From Emydura subglobosa (Eukaryota; Chordata; Testudines; Chelidae), in NCBI GenBank assembly GCA_007922225.1, contig ML679966.1:54866742-54930741 (forward strand): DNA of 64,000 nucleotides. The letters are read 5' to 3'. How positions within the stretch are numbered: the stretch's first letter is position 1; each line of letters begins with the position of its first letter. The position numbers were made by a program, and so were the translations under genes. The notes beneath the pieces are model-generated. The model was not told the origin of the DNA and did no database searches. It saw only the letters and a list, made by a program, of their open reading frames with translations. Below are positions 22,861-34,189 of the stretch, piece by piece.

Positions 22861-23926
22861 CCCTTCAAGTTGATGTCTTGGTAGTTACTGAAGTACTGAG
22901 GTAGGTCTTTGTTTTTGAGAGAGACAGCGAGGTATAATCTAAAATATATAGGACCAGAATGTCAAGTGTGAATTGGACACACTCTTCTGTGGAGAATCAG
23001 TGAGGAGAACACAGGGGTAACATGCTGGTGGTGGCTGATACTGCTAAGCAGGAATGTAATTCAGGCTCTTATACTACCCTCATTGCTGTGGTATCTTATA
23101 TCTTCCAGATTTGCATTAAATTACGTTTAACATGTTCAACATTTGTCACGTGAGATCTTTCTCTCATTGGATGAGGCTTTTAAAATGCTTTTAAAATTAT
23201 TTTTCTCAGCTGTGCTATGTTTGTTTGAAGACAAGGTTAAAGAAGCACATCTTGGATTTGAGTGGAAAGTGGTGCTGTCTGAGGTGATTCTTGGATCTTG
23301 TGGCTCTTCATGCATTCCACAACCTAGGGCAGGCTGCTGAGAAAGCTCATTCGCCTATATAGGTAAACTTTATCCAGGAATGAATGGCAGGTTCATTGTG
23401 CCTGAGGAATGGGGTTGTCCATCATGGTCCTCATCTAGGAAGCATCAGGTGATTGTTTAGGTATGCTAGGCTCAATCCATTGAGCACCTTGAAGATAAGG
23501 ACTGAGACCTTGATCTTGGCTCTGTATTCTATGGGAAGCCATAGTAGAAAGCAGAAGATGGGTGTAGTGGAAAGGCGTGATGACTAGCTGGCCTAGTGGT
23601 CAGCTTGTGTGGCCGTATGGTCTTGGTTGGTCTAGTCATCCCAGAAGAGACTCTGCCTGTGTTTAAATCATCCACTCATGCTCTGATTGCTCCAAATCGT
23701 TCAATCACTAGATGGTGGGGGCTGTGGAGGGGCCAGGTAAGAGGATCCAGGCCCACCTACTCCACTAGGTCCTGACCCAGGCCCCTAGGGATTTATCAAA
23801 GTGTCCAGCCCAGTTATTGAGCTACCCAAATTATGTTCCTCCCCTCAGTCACTTCCTAACAGTCTGGAGCTCCTCAGTTTTGTTTTGGGGGTGACTGCTG
23901 GCCAAGCAGACTCTCTCCAGTCTCCT
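22861..23926. other. No firm feature; possible old repeat at 23470-23570
   Basis: TCCATTGAGCACCTTGAAGA ... CTATGGGAAGCCATAGTAGA resembles a dispersed reptile repeat, possibly part of the same antisense LINE as 24390-24650. I cannot assign it firmly. The rest is unique-looking. Confidence 0.3.
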
Positions 23927-24160
23927 AGGGTATGTCTGTACTGCAGTAAATTACCCGTGTCTTGGCCGCAGCTGGCCCAGGTAATGGGAGTCAGCTTACG
24001 GGGCTAAAAATTGCAGTGTAGATGTTCGGCTGAACTCTGAGACCTTGCAAGGGGGTGGGTCTCAGAGCTCCAGCTAGAGTCCAAACTTCTACACTGCAAT
24101 TTTTAGCTCCAGACTGCTGACCAGGTTGTGGGGTTTTTATTGCAGTGTAGACATGTCCTT
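23927..24160. mobile_element. Palindromic hAT-like MITE, about 234 bp
   Basis: The left end AGGGTATGTCTGTACTGCAG pairs with the right end TGCAGTGTAGACATGTCCT. A second internal inverted pair, GCTAAAAATTGCAGTGTAGA (from about 24003) against CTACACTGCAATTTTTAGC (from about 24091), makes most of the element self-complementary. Flanks AGTCTCCT (23919-23926) and AGTGTCCA (24161-24168) match at 6 of 8 positions, compatible with a decayed 8-bp hAT duplication. It has no coding capacity. Confidence 0.75.
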
Positions 24161-24379
24161 AGTGTCCATTTTCCCAGTCTCTCTTGGGGGTTTTCACACC
24201 AAAAGAAGTGGGGAGAATTCAAGACACTGCTGCTAGTGCAGCCTACACAAAGCTGTTGCCACTCTTGGCATAGCTCTCGGTATCAGTATTGCTTCCTGGT
24301 GTCACATGCAGCTCATCTTTCCCCACTTCTGGGCTTCTTGTGTCCATGTTAAACTGTTCCTCTGCAGAGAACATGTCTT

Positions 24380-24650
24380 GCACCTGCTGAGGGTCAGGAC
24401 CTCCCTAGCCCAGTATTGCTCTGCTCCTCATTCTGATTCAGTGTGAGACTTGAAGATCCCATCACACAGGGTCTGAATTGCTCACAGTAGCCTATGTTAC
24501 TGAGGAGATGCAGTGCAGCATTCTGTACTAGCAGGAATGTCATGCCCAAATACGTTGCACTGGTGTAGTCCAGAAGGCAAGTCACACAGGCATGTATAAC
24601 TGAGGTCATCGTCCCCCAGGATGGGATGGAATCTCCTAGCCAAAACAAAT
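24380..24650 (-). pseudogene. Non-CR1 LINE reverse-transcriptase fragment, antisense
   Basis: The minus-strand frame 24648-24394 reads VIHACVTCLLDYTSATYLGM, then LVQNAALHLLSNIGYCEQF. This matches the C-terminal RT/thumb motif pattern of several LINE clades (..TSRLDYCNALYLGLP..LQLVQNAAARLL..). CR1 has a different sequence here (compare [18 protein letters not shown] at 63100), so it is another LINE clade such as L2 or a relative. About 85 codons; no upstream RT motifs are visible. Confidence 0.6.
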
Positions 24651-24787
24651 GGTAGAAGTGTTAATTACAAATGATGCTATGTCAGAGCTCAGCATCAGCC
24701 AGGAATCTGTGAACTGACTTAACCAATTGTGGATGTGTGCCTTCAACAGAAAGAGACTGCACTGTGGCTGCAAACTCTTCAAAGTGT

Positions 24788-24817
24788 TTTGGAAGGGAGA
24801 GTAGGTTTGGATAGCTC
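24788..24817 (+). repeat. 30-bp exact direct repeat, copy 1
   Basis: Starts TTTGGAAGGGAGAGTAGG and ends GATAGCTC. Identical to 25232-25261; both flanks diverge at once. Confidence 0.9.
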
Positions 24818-25231
24818 CGTGTGGCTTTGTGGGATGGGGGGGTGGAGGAATCGTCTCTTCCTCCTTCAGACACAGCATGCATTTGTGTGGCATTGGCTAT
24901 TTCAGTCAAGTGAGGTACTTACAACTCTCATGTAGTGTTCAGGATGGGCAGGGGTCTGATTCACAGGTCTTGAGTCGACTTCCCTACACAGTGTTTATTA
25001 ATTCTAGTACTATAAATGGACTGAATTCATGGAATGGAGGTCAGCTATTTGTTGGCAGAGGGGGCATTGGATTCATGTGGCCCAGGAAATTTTGACTAAT
25101 GTGAGTTATCTTTTCAGTGGACTAGAATGGTACTTTGCTGTACTTGGTGCTGGATTCTGCATTTAATCACAAATGAGGTGTGTATACCCAAAGGGTTCTG
25201 TTTTTCCAAGGAAGTATATTTTGCATTTGAC

Positions 25232-25261
25232 TTTGGAAGGGAGAGTAGGTTTGGATAGCTC
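25232..25261 (+). repeat. 30-bp exact direct repeat, copy 2
   Basis: Identical to 24788-24817, 444 bp downstream. A (GT)n microsatellite follows 13 bp later. Confidence 0.9.
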
Positions 25262-25272
25262 ACATTCCTTCG

Positions 25273-25273
<1 letters not shown>

Positions 25274-25305
<32 letters not shown>
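25274..25305. repeat. (GT)n microsatellite
   Basis: About 15 uninterrupted GT units. Confidence 0.9.
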
Positions 25306-25308
<3 letters not shown>

Positions 25309-27340
25309 TGGGACAGAGGAGTAAGGAAACTAGATGTATGTGTATTTGGCTCTTTAAGAGGTCAAGTTGTCAGTTGGGGTGACCCTCCGTCGGTCCTGCC
25401 CATGTTGGGAAGGGAGAGAGGAAAAATGAAGGTAACCTGTACAGAAATTTAAGATGGTGCCTATACAACCAAGGAAAGTATAGGAGTTTCTGCTCCCTAT
25501 TTGAATTTTCTGCACACTATTGTGTTTAGAGATATGGATATTTTAACTTGGAAGTAAATCGGGGGGAGAAGGGGAATGCACCATCTAAATAATGACATGC
25601 AAAACATGACAGTTTCACTTTATGGTGTTTTGTGCAAACACTTTCATTCTCATCCACGTAGATTAAAATGAGTTCAGAATTGTGCAGTGAAAACTACCAT
25701 GTTTCGCCGTTAGCTGATCAGGTTTGGGGTTTTTTTGGTAGTTTTAATGAGTTTGAGCACTTATTTTGGTTAATATAATTGGTTTTGACTTTTGTAATTA
25801 AACCAGAAACAAGTTAAATTTTGTGTGGCTTTGGGCTTTCTTGTTGTTTATGAAGTTGGAAAGAGTTGTACCAAGATAAATAATGTGATTATTACAGCTT
25901 TTTTCATTTTTGTGTATTTTGTTATATTTAGAGCTGATTAAACACTTTTTGGGGGACACTTCTTTCAGAAAGGAGACATTTTGTCCTCTAAGTAATACTG
26001 GGAATTGACTTCTTTTTTTTTTTTTTTTAAAGGTAAATTTAATGTTTTTAGGGGTTTTTCATTCTTGAGGAGACAAAAACTGTCCAAAACTTAGTCTCTT
26101 TTGAGACTCCTAAATGCTATGTGATTTATTGGTTGCCTTTTGACTGATACAACATTCATGGGGTGTGTTCTACTAGGGACTAAAGGCCAGATATTTAAAA
26201 CTTTTATAATACCTTTACAAATATTGCCTGAAATCACTTAGACTAGTTTGAAACTTTGTTCAGTGACTTAGAGTGGGGTACGGTGACATGTACGTACCCT
26301 GTCCTGAGGCTGCCCAGTGGAAGTAATTTGCCAGGCATACTGGCTTATCCCTGCTACGTGGTGCAGTGTGAAAGGGTGGACCCCAGACTGTCCCCCTGTT
26401 CAAATCAGGGGATGGTGCTGTGGAGTGCCAGGTATTCTTTCTCCCCATAACAGCACATAAGGCCGGCGGAGCCCTGGGTGGATTTTTTTTTGCTGTTGTT
26501 AAAGTTCACTTTTTAAAAATATATAGCTGAACTCACCTCTGCATTATTCCAGTCATCTCCCAGTAAGCTGGAGGAATGCAGTGCTGAATCAACCCCTTGA
26601 ACTTTATTTGAAAAATATGCCTCTGTGGAACAGATAAGGCTCTTTTTAAAATAGTGCAATGAAAATGAGCATGTTTTAAAATGGCATTTCATTGGATTTA
26701 TGCTGTAATATCTTGTGGTGGTTAGATTACCTAAAGGTAGGAAAAAAACTTGCATAAAAATAAGTTGGTTATGATTGTGTGTGAGAGAGGAATTGCTAGG
26801 TAAGAGAGCATAGCTTGTTCCATCTAGTGAGTGAAGCATTCCATTAACAGGCGTTTGGCAAAGTAGCTCTTCCATTCAGTGAAAATTGAAACATTTCCCT
26901 CCATGTGTATGGTAATGATTTGTTTGACTAGTGGTGTGGTAGCTAGACTTAATATATAAAGGAATTTCCCTGCTGGGTTTGCATTATCAATGCCCATAAC
27001 AGTGTTAGTTTGACCCTCTCCTTCATTAAAAGTAGGAGTCAGTACAGAAATACTTATTAAGAAAGCAGAAGTCTGGGCACTGTATTATATGCCTCTTTTC
27101 TTAATAAGAACCATTCATATATAATAGAGGGTTAACTCTGAAGTAAATTTACTTTTGTGTTTCAAATTTCTTAATTTTTATAGCAAAAATTGTACTAGAA
27201 CTTTTAATTAGATATGTTCTTTGCATACTCTCTTAAAAAATCAAAGCATAGTATCTAGTCATTCTTCCTCTTCCTTCTTTCTAGTTTCCTCAGGTATTCC
27301 TTTAGTTGACTTCATCTACATCCATTGTGTCTACCACCTG
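25306..27340. other. No recognised gene or repeat family
   Basis: AT-rich unique-looking sequence with poly-T runs (26010-26030). The minus-strand frame 26513-26875 shows no domain I recognise. Confidence 0.4.
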
Positions 27341-27812
27341 TATTGGAATAGCCATACTAGATCAGACCATTGGTACGTTTTTGTCCAATATCCTCTTTCT
27401 GATAGTGGGCAGTACCAGAAGTTTCATATGAAAAAACAAGAAAACATGAAGTGGGCAATTAAGAAAAAGCATGCCCATAAAGGATATTTCTTCCATTTGT
27501 GTACGCCCTGAAGCATAAAGATTTATATCACTGACTTATTTCTTTTAATCCTATTTAATACAATTGAACATTCTCATTATCCTTATAAATGTCTAACTTT
27601 TTGTAATCGTACTTATGCTCTTAGCCTCAGTTACATGTAGCATTATATAATTTGTGTGAAGAAAAATCCCTTTTCCATGTCCAGATTCCTTTTTCCTAAT
27701 GTCCACTCCAAATATTTCAATGTCTCTAATTTTCAACACCCCTTCTATTTCTGCTGTTTTAAAAAAAAATATTATGACCAGACTTGAACGGTGTGTTCCG
27801 AGAGAGAGTATT
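27341..27812 (-). mobile_element. CR1 LINE 3' end, antisense, degraded
   Basis: TATTGGAATAGCCATACTAG ATCAGACCATTGGTA is the complement of a CR1 3' tail (compare 19745-19785). Weak similarity continues to TGACCAGACTTGAACGGTGT at 27775, the position of the CR1 C-terminal DYCxQFW region in reverse. Coding content is destroyed. Confidence 0.65.
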
Positions 27813-27815
27813 TTG

Positions 27816-27905
27816 ATGGATTATAAGGCCAGAAAGGACCATTAGATCATCTAGTCTGACCTTCAGTATAACCCACACCAAAGAATTTCATGGTTACCCC
27901 TGTAA
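27816..27905 (-). mobile_element. CR1 3' tail fragment, antisense (second copy)
   Basis: ATTATAAGGCCAGAAAGGAC CATTAGATCATCTAGTCTGACC matches the antisense CR1 tails at 14561 and 62261. It abuts the previous copy and belongs to a different subfamily, so it is an independent insertion. Confidence 0.75.
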
Positions 27906-28294
27906 AATATATAATGTCATGATATTTTTCTGACTTTGCATTACAGTCAAGAAAATGCTCTTTATACAGAGTTAAAATTTCAAAGTTAAGCTCTCAAAAG
28001 GTAGGAAATTCTGAAATTAAGGTTATCCATGAAAATACTGGGCATACTTAATTGTATGTGGTGCTACTGTGCTGCCTCTAGTATATCCTAACCTTTTGTC
28101 TGTTTCACTAATTCTGTGTAGGTGACTATCATAGCTGATTCTCTGTTTGTTTGTGATAATTCCACTCTGTCTGGCTTCACATCTTCTTGTCTTGTGACAT
28201 TTTTTCCAGGATGCACATTCATTGCCACTGTCTTACCCATCACTGAGAAGCGCAACCTTTGGATCGCTTTTATATCGTGTCTTTACTTTTCCTC

Positions 28295-28425
28295 ATATAC
28301 AAGATATCGCCAAATCCTGCCATCTTTCTCTGACTTGAAGAAGAGCTCTGTGTAGCGCAAAAGCTAGTTTTTCAGAAGCTGGACAATAAAATATATTCCC
28401 TCACTCAGCTTATCTTTCTGTATAG
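28295..28425 (+). mobile_element. Penelope-like element 3' tail
   Basis: GACTTGAAGAAGAGCTCTGT then GGACAATAAAATATATTCCC TCACTCAGCTTATCTTTC. Same layout as 21690-21740 and 60466-60500. Upstream limit uncertain; similarity may extend back to about 28115. Confidence 0.6.
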
Positions 28426-28479
28426 CATTGGTTATCTCTGCTTTGATAAGCTAGTCTCCTCCTTTCTGTATCTGTAACA

Positions 28480-28590
28480 GCAGGAGTCCTGTGGCACTTT
28501 AAAGACTAACAGATTTATTAGTCTTTAACGGCGCCACAGGACTCTCACTGTTTGTCTAAAAACAGACTAACATGGCTACCCCTCTGAAAC
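28480..28590. mobile_element. Collapsed palindromic repeat with 29-bp arms
   Basis: GAGTCCTGTGGCACTTTAAA GACTAA (from 28486) is followed after about 10 nt by TTAGTCTTTAACGGCGCCAC AGGACTC, its near-perfect reverse complement. The trailing words AACAGACTAACATGGCTACC are part of a common reptile repeat. In full copies, as I recall them, hundreds of bases separate these arms, so here the centre seems to have been lost. Confidence 0.75.
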
Positions 28591-28639
28591 CCAATTATTA
28601 TAGTATCCCAGTGCTGTTTAAGCTTTGTGCTTCACCTGA

Positions 28640-28795
28640 ATGAGGCAGGGAAGTGGTAGCCCCATTTTAAAGATGGGAGAACTGAAGCACAGAGAAACTT
28701 ACTTGCCCAGCATCACACAAGAAATCTGTGTTGGTTAAGTAATTGAACCTAGTTCTCCAGTACCCAGACTACTGGACCATACTTCTTCAGGCCAT
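28640..28795 (-). mobile_element. MIR-type SINE, antisense
   Basis: CCCCATTTTAAAGATGGGAG AACTGAAGCACAGAGAAAC TTACTTGCCC and ATTGAACCTAGTTCTCCAG is the reverse complement of the MIR core and 3' region. The sense form occurs at 60660-60845 (CAGTTTCCCATTTGTAAAAT GGG), giving an in-window check. Confidence 0.8.
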
Positions 28796-29013
28796 CCTTC
28801 TGCTGACTATCTTGTTTCCCATTGCAATGATCCAGCTGTCAAGAATGCTGCAGCGAGAATTATCTTTCCCCCTGATCTCAGCATATCTTGGGGGGGGGGC
28901 GGGAGGGGAAGGGGGTAGGGAAGGGCGTGAGTACTACCTCTTTTAAGGAACAGTCTGGAGCCTGTAGCCAAGACGGTGCAATCAAGGACCAACTTGCCCC
29001 ACCCATAGGGCTG

Positions 29014-29028
29014 GGCTATATAAACAGG
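29014..29028 (+). promoter_or_regulatory. TATA-box-like site in a possible LTR or promoter fragment
   Basis: GGCTATATAAACAGG follows a moderately GC-rich stretch (28960-29012). It has the form of an LTR or retroelement promoter, but the borders of an element are not visible. It may be chance. Confidence 0.2.
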
Positions 29029-30583
29029 AAAAGGAAGCTGAGCAAAAGAGGGGATTAGAAGCCATACTGGCTGCTACAGGTAGTACTCCCATCCTGCATG
29101 TAAATAAAAACTAAAACTTCTAAGCGTCCCTCTATCTATATTCTTCTCTGATCTTTGTATTTCAAGTTGTAAACAGGTTGGGGAAAAGATACTGTATCTC
29201 TTTTGTACAGCACTGTTAGTTTTTAATACACAATATAATCTGTATTAAATACTTTTTATGTGCTGAATTCCTTAAACACAAGTCGTGGATAAAAAAATAG
29301 CAAACATTTATATTCTTTAAAATAATGTTATCTGAAGTCTAACTTAAACAATCAATTGGGCGTACTGCTGCAGAATAAACATCAGAGATTGTCAATACAT
29401 TCAATCTTCACGCTTTTACAAATATTTGAGTAAACTGAAATGGAAATTGATAATGTACTAGTTAAAGACAAAACATGTCAGCCTTAAATAAAGACAGTTA
29501 CAGTGATGTTATCAATTAACACCTGCTTGTCCTTCTGATTGTCGGGGTTCTATCTAAGCATCCTCACTCTTGGACCCCATGAATATACAGCTGAGAATGT
29601 CTGACTACTTTCCTTTAAGGAGTTATAGTAAAGCTTATGCAAATTCCATGACAGCAGTTCAGGGAAGCTTTGTTACTTGAATGAGAATTGGGTTCCATGG
29701 CAGAATAGCTGTGAAAGCCTCCAGAAAGCTCTGAGCCTAAAATGCAGAAATCTAATTTTTGTCTGAGTAGCAGCCTTGAAGATTTTAGTAAAATGATGTT
29801 TTTCAGCGTTCGAAAGACCATTATAAAAACATTTTTGTAATGATATTGTTTGTCTTGTAAAGATGGAGGAAAATATACAGTTGGGCTTCATCCAGCATTT
29901 CTCTTTACAGAACCTAGGTTTTCCAAGATCCAATTAAATAATTTTGAGCTTTTATGTCTTGTCATATTAGTTGTCTTTTCTGCACATCTCCATGGGATCC
30001 AAAGTTGTGGCTTCTGCTTTTTTCCAGTCTTCAAATTAGATCCATCCAATCTGTGCCTTAAGAAACTGATTTTTGTCTTTAGCGGTCTCTTTGGTGTACT
30101 TCACTATGTGTAAAGCTAGCATTAAAGGTTTAGGTAGGTAGGGTTTCTTTCTAATATAACTTTATTTCCTTGAGCTCCCTCACTTTTATTGTGCAAGTAG
30201 TAATTTCAGAAAAAAATAAGATAATCACTCCACATAGATTAGCTACAAATTACTGTATTAATAGAAATACATATCTGATGGTAGAAATGCATCCACTTAG
30301 AGTTATTGATCCTTCAGTAGAATATAAATGTACTCTTCAAAAGAGAAGAGTTATAAAATAGCTGATTAACCTGTACCTGCAAAAGGGAATCTGTAATTTA
30401 TTCTTAAAAAATACTTTCTCTAAAATGATGATGGTGGCTTATGATTGAATTTGCCATTCTGCACCCTCTTTTTGTTTCTCAAACTTTTCTAGCAAAATGT
30501 CTCTCGTTTGAGGAGATACTACTTGCAAATTCTCCGTCTCTAAAGATATCACATCCATCAATGGACTCTTCCTTTCTCACACC
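29029..30583. other. No recognised gene or repeat family
   Basis: AT-rich unique-looking DNA. Overlapping frames at 29615-30113 on opposite strands show no domain. Confidence 0.4.
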
Positions 30584-30591
30584 CTCTGGCT

Positions 30592-30953
30592 CAGGGGTGG
30601 GCACACTATGGCCCACGGGCAACATATGGCCCATCTGAGCATTTCATCAGGCCCACTCCCTCCTCCTGCCTCGCCCCTTCCCTCCTGAACCTTGTCCCAC
30701 TACGTGGGCTCAGCGGCGCCCTGACTGTTTGGGGCCAGGAGTGGCCCCAGTGCCACACCGCAGCCGCTCCCTGCCGCACAGCCCTGCTTCCCCTCCCTGC
30801 CCCTCTCCCACCATGTGGGCCTAGTGGCACCCTGACTGGAGCTGTTCCCAACCCCAAGCAGGGCTGTGCGGTAACTGCTCCCTCCGCACAGCCCCTCCCC
30901 TCCTCCTCCCACTCCAGATCTGGCTCTCAAGCCAAAAAGTTTGCCCACCCCTG
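30592..30953. mobile_element. hAT-type MITE, 362 bp, with 8-bp target duplication
   Basis: The ends are exact 12-bp inverted repeats: CAGGGGTGGGCA (30592-30603) and TGCCCACCCCTG (30942-30953). Flanks CTCTGGCT (30584-30591) and CTCTAGCT (30954-30961) differ at one position, as expected for an aged 8-bp hAT duplication. The interior is GC-rich, unlike the surroundings, and partly self-repeating (30690-30790 against 30795-30900). The long frames on the minus strand are a by-product of that composition. It is non-autonomous. Confidence 0.9.
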
Positions 30954-31116
30954 CTCTAGCTCCTGGCTTATACAGAGTCCTGGATTCCTTTGTCTGATGT
31001 GGCCTTTGCAGCTGCCCATCCTTATGGAGGCTGCTTCTTCTCTTACCTCCCCTACTCCAACCTGGCTCAGACTGGAGGAGAGTGGGGGCTGGGCTTCTTT
31101 CCTGTTACTGTTCCTT

Positions 31117-32198
31117 TGTGACAGAATTACACCCCTGTATTCACACCTTACACACTGTGGTGGTGGTCTTTGTACAAAATATGCCTTAAGGTGTCATTTG
31201 AAAACTCAGAATTTGCTGGTCAGTATTGTCCTGGTAAAATGTGTGGCAGGATTTTATGTGAAGTTAGGATTCCCCTGTATGGTAGTGTTAACACATCTTC
31301 CAAACCCCACAGCCCTGCTGAAACAGAAGTTGGCAACAGATCTGTCCTACAAAAGAATGAGTGTTTCCCTTAACGTGCATTTAAGCAGTAAATAGAATCC
31401 TCAAGCAGGAAGGGAAGACAAAGTTCAAACAGGTGAAAAAGCCAGCAGGGAATGCCCTTCCACATACTCTTTGGCTCCTGGTTCTCAGCTGGAAATGGTT
31501 TTGGTTTATTTTTTCAAGAGGGGGACTGAAACTACAAAAAATTATGACAAACACCCCAAGGCATCGCTCTTTCCCTCCCTTTCCATTGTCTTCACTGCAG
31601 CAGAAGAGAGAGAGGAAGCAGGTGTTGGATTCTGAGGGGAGGGGTCTTGACCTGAGAGTTTGGTTTGTAATCTGATGAAGCATGTGGTAGGAAACTTTTT
31701 GCTTAAATCTAATATAGTTTGTTGGGAAGTCATAAACATTTTATCTGACAACCCTTTCTGACTTATGTCTCATTTTTTGTACTCACTTAAAATCTCCCTA
31801 GTTAAACTTGTTTTACTGTTTTGTCTAATCTGGTGTGTTTAGTTTGAAGTATCTGGGTAACTCCATTTGGGATAACAAGTTGTGTGCATATTATTTCTTT
31901 AGCAGAATAACAGACTAAGTATATTTATACTGTCTAAGAGAGGGTTGGGCAGTATAGGATATATAGATTTTGGGGGAAATCTGGGACTTGGAGTATGCTG
32001 GGGTCACCTGGTTGTAATTTCTAAGGCTGGTAAGAACTAAGGTATGGTTGGCTGGCTGCAGTACGCATAGAGATGGAGCTGGGAGTGACTTACATGCTGG
32101 AGACTGTGAGCAGCAAGGCATTATAAAGGGTACCCTAGGTTGCAGGGCAGGGGTGAAACAGCTGCTCATTAGTCTGGATTGTACTCTGGTATGTCTCA
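31117..32198 (+). mobile_element. LTR-like block (probable solo LTR), about 1.08 kb
   Basis: Starts TGTGACAGAATTAC and ends near GGTATGTCTCA, giving TG...CA termini. The interior (CTGGGTAACTCCATTTGGGA TAACAAG at 31853) matches a turtle LTR family I know from memory. No internal proviral genes adjoin it. The 5-bp flanks (TCCTT and CGCTT) match at 3 of 5, so the borders are not proven. Frames inside it (31381-31751) are not genes. Confidence 0.55.
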
Positions 32199-32479
32199 CG
32201 CTTCCAATGCCTGCATTCTTCCCCTTCCCACTTTTTTTTGCTTTTTTGAACAGCACTTCATTTCTCCTTTCACCTGCCATGTTGTTGTCATCTACCCTCC
32301 TCCAACTCTTCCCCATCAGCCTTCCTTTCTGCTTTTGACTCCTGTCTCTGTTTGTCGCCTCACAATCTCACACACTCATCCTCTGTTACCAACTTCCACT
32401 TTAATTATTCATCAAACCCCTCAGCTGCAGGTTTCCTCTTCATTCAACCTGCAGCCCTGGTTCAACTTTTCTGTACTCC

Positions 32480-33260
32480 AAAAGGGCTGTTCACTTAACT
32501 TGGTCTTCACTAAGCACTTCTCTGTCTGATCTTTCTCTGATTTCTCGGTCACTTGGTGTTTCCGAGACTTCAAGGCTGACAGACTAGATGACTTCTCATC
32601 TGCTCTCTGTCCTCTCCTCCGTGTGTCCTCTTCCATTTTTTCCACTGATATGGCTGTTGATTCTTTCCATGCTTCACTTTAGCCCCTCTGTCCTATCACA
32701 AGTTTTGCCCTAGCTTTCTCCCAACAGCTGCTTCCTTTGCTTCTGTGCTCATGCTTTGGAACATCACTGGGAGAAATTCCATGATCCAGGTTGACTTCCT
32801 GCCATAGAAATTCATTCTTTCTCCTTCAGTTCTGCCATTGTCCTTGCTGAACAACTCTGCTTCTCCAGTTTAGCCGAAGCCTATGTCTGAAATCCCAGCC
32901 ACCTTTTCACCACTTTTTAGTTGCTCCTCAAACTTGCCTTTCAACTGCCTCCACTTCTCTCTCCACATAGGATCTCACAGATGTCTTCCAAGAGAAAATT
33001 GACAGAATGAGACTTTTTTTCCCTTTGCACAGCTCCCCTTTCCTTCCCCCTCTTCTCTTCCTACAGTGCTCACCTCTTTCCCTGGCATAGATGCAGAAGT
33101 TTCTTGTTTGCTCTCCTCCTGTAACCCCTCCCATACTCTTCTCCGTAATCTCTCACGGTCTTCTGGCTCTTCGCTCTCACAGTACAAGTATTGTTGGCCA
33201 CACTTGCTTTTCTAAATATTGCCCCATCTCCCTTTAATGACAAATTGATTGAACATGCTG
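32480..33260 (+). pseudogene. L2/Rex-like LINE, ORF2 linker region, sense
   Basis: Pyrimidine-rich plus-strand sequence. The segment 32968-33000 reads DLTDVFQEKIDRMR, followed by frames with NPSHTLLRNLSRSSGS (33125-33170), the pattern of the region before RT in L2/Rex-like LINEs of reptiles. Many stops. It belongs with the RT and tail fragments at 34150-35030; an LTR-like block separates them. Clade assignment is from memory. Confidence 0.45.
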
Positions 33261-33309
33261 TCTACAGTTATTATTTGGCGGTCCTCTTCTCCAATTTCCT
33301 CTTAGGCCC

Positions 33310-34150
33310 TGTTGTGATAAATGGGTCTACAAATTTACTTTACTTTTTTACAGTTGAGCTTGCAATTATGTGACCGTTTATAAGATGTCACAATAAACCA
33401 TAATAAATGTTGATGGGGAAAAGGTATGAATGGGAGACGGACTGAATTATTCCAGACAAAAAGACCTACTGATATATCTGCTTAGTGAACAAGAACAGTG
33501 TGGAGCCAGACATCAGTGAACCAATGTTGGGGTGTCAGAAACTAGGCTTAATTGGTGGACAAAATAATGAGGAAATACTGTTATGCCCACCAATCCCTTT
33601 GTGAGTCCTTAAAGAATGAGACTTTGGGGAGAAACACTGGCTACTGGAGCAAGCTTCACGGATGACTCGTGGTTGCCACCCTTGCTGTCTATTGGAACTC
33701 CAGGCCTTTGTTGTCCTGAGAGATGTCCTGAACAGACTGGATAGAGAGAGGGACCTAGATGATATCACCACTTCTACTGGCTTGAAATAAATCCCAAACA
33801 CCACCTGGGAAGAAACTGGATCAGACGTAAACAAAACCAACCATAGCTCCATGCCATCTCAACTCACTTCTCCTCTTTTCCCTCAAAAGGACAATTTTCT
33901 ACCATACTTGGTAGCATTTAAGAGACTGCCAATCAAGGGGGTTTTTCCTTTGAAAAGCTTTCTCCATGGAAAGGGAACAAGTGATGACGTTATGTATTAA
34001 ATAAGGCTTTTATTTTACATTTCAAATGCTTTCTGTTTCTCCTCCTTTTAATTTTTAATGAAAGGTTAAAAGGATTTTTAGTGGTGTGTTTGCCATGGTT
34101 GTAAGTTGGCTGAGATCTTTGTATATTAAACTCTGATCCTTGTTCTGGGC
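33310..34150 (+). mobile_element. LTR-like block inside the L2-like LINE
   Basis: Starts TGTTGTGATAAATGGG and ends near the words TTGTTCTGGGCAACA. The interior (GGAACTCCAGGCCTTTGTTG, 33696) matches a turtle LTR-like repeat I recognise. LINE sequence lies on both sides in the same orientation. I could not find a matching target duplication, so exact borders are open. Confidence 0.4.
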
Positions 34151-34189
34151 AACATCATCTGCTAATGAAAATTCAATTATTCTCTCTCT

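Noticed and set aside
25274..25305. Short tandem units considered as a CRISPR-like array
   Set aside because: It is a plain GT microsatellite. No spaced direct repeats of CRISPR form exist in the window, and the DNA is vertebrate.
30606..30948. Overlapping minus-strand frames rich in Gly and Arg
   Set aside because: They lie entirely inside the GC-rich hAT MITE, so their openness follows from composition.
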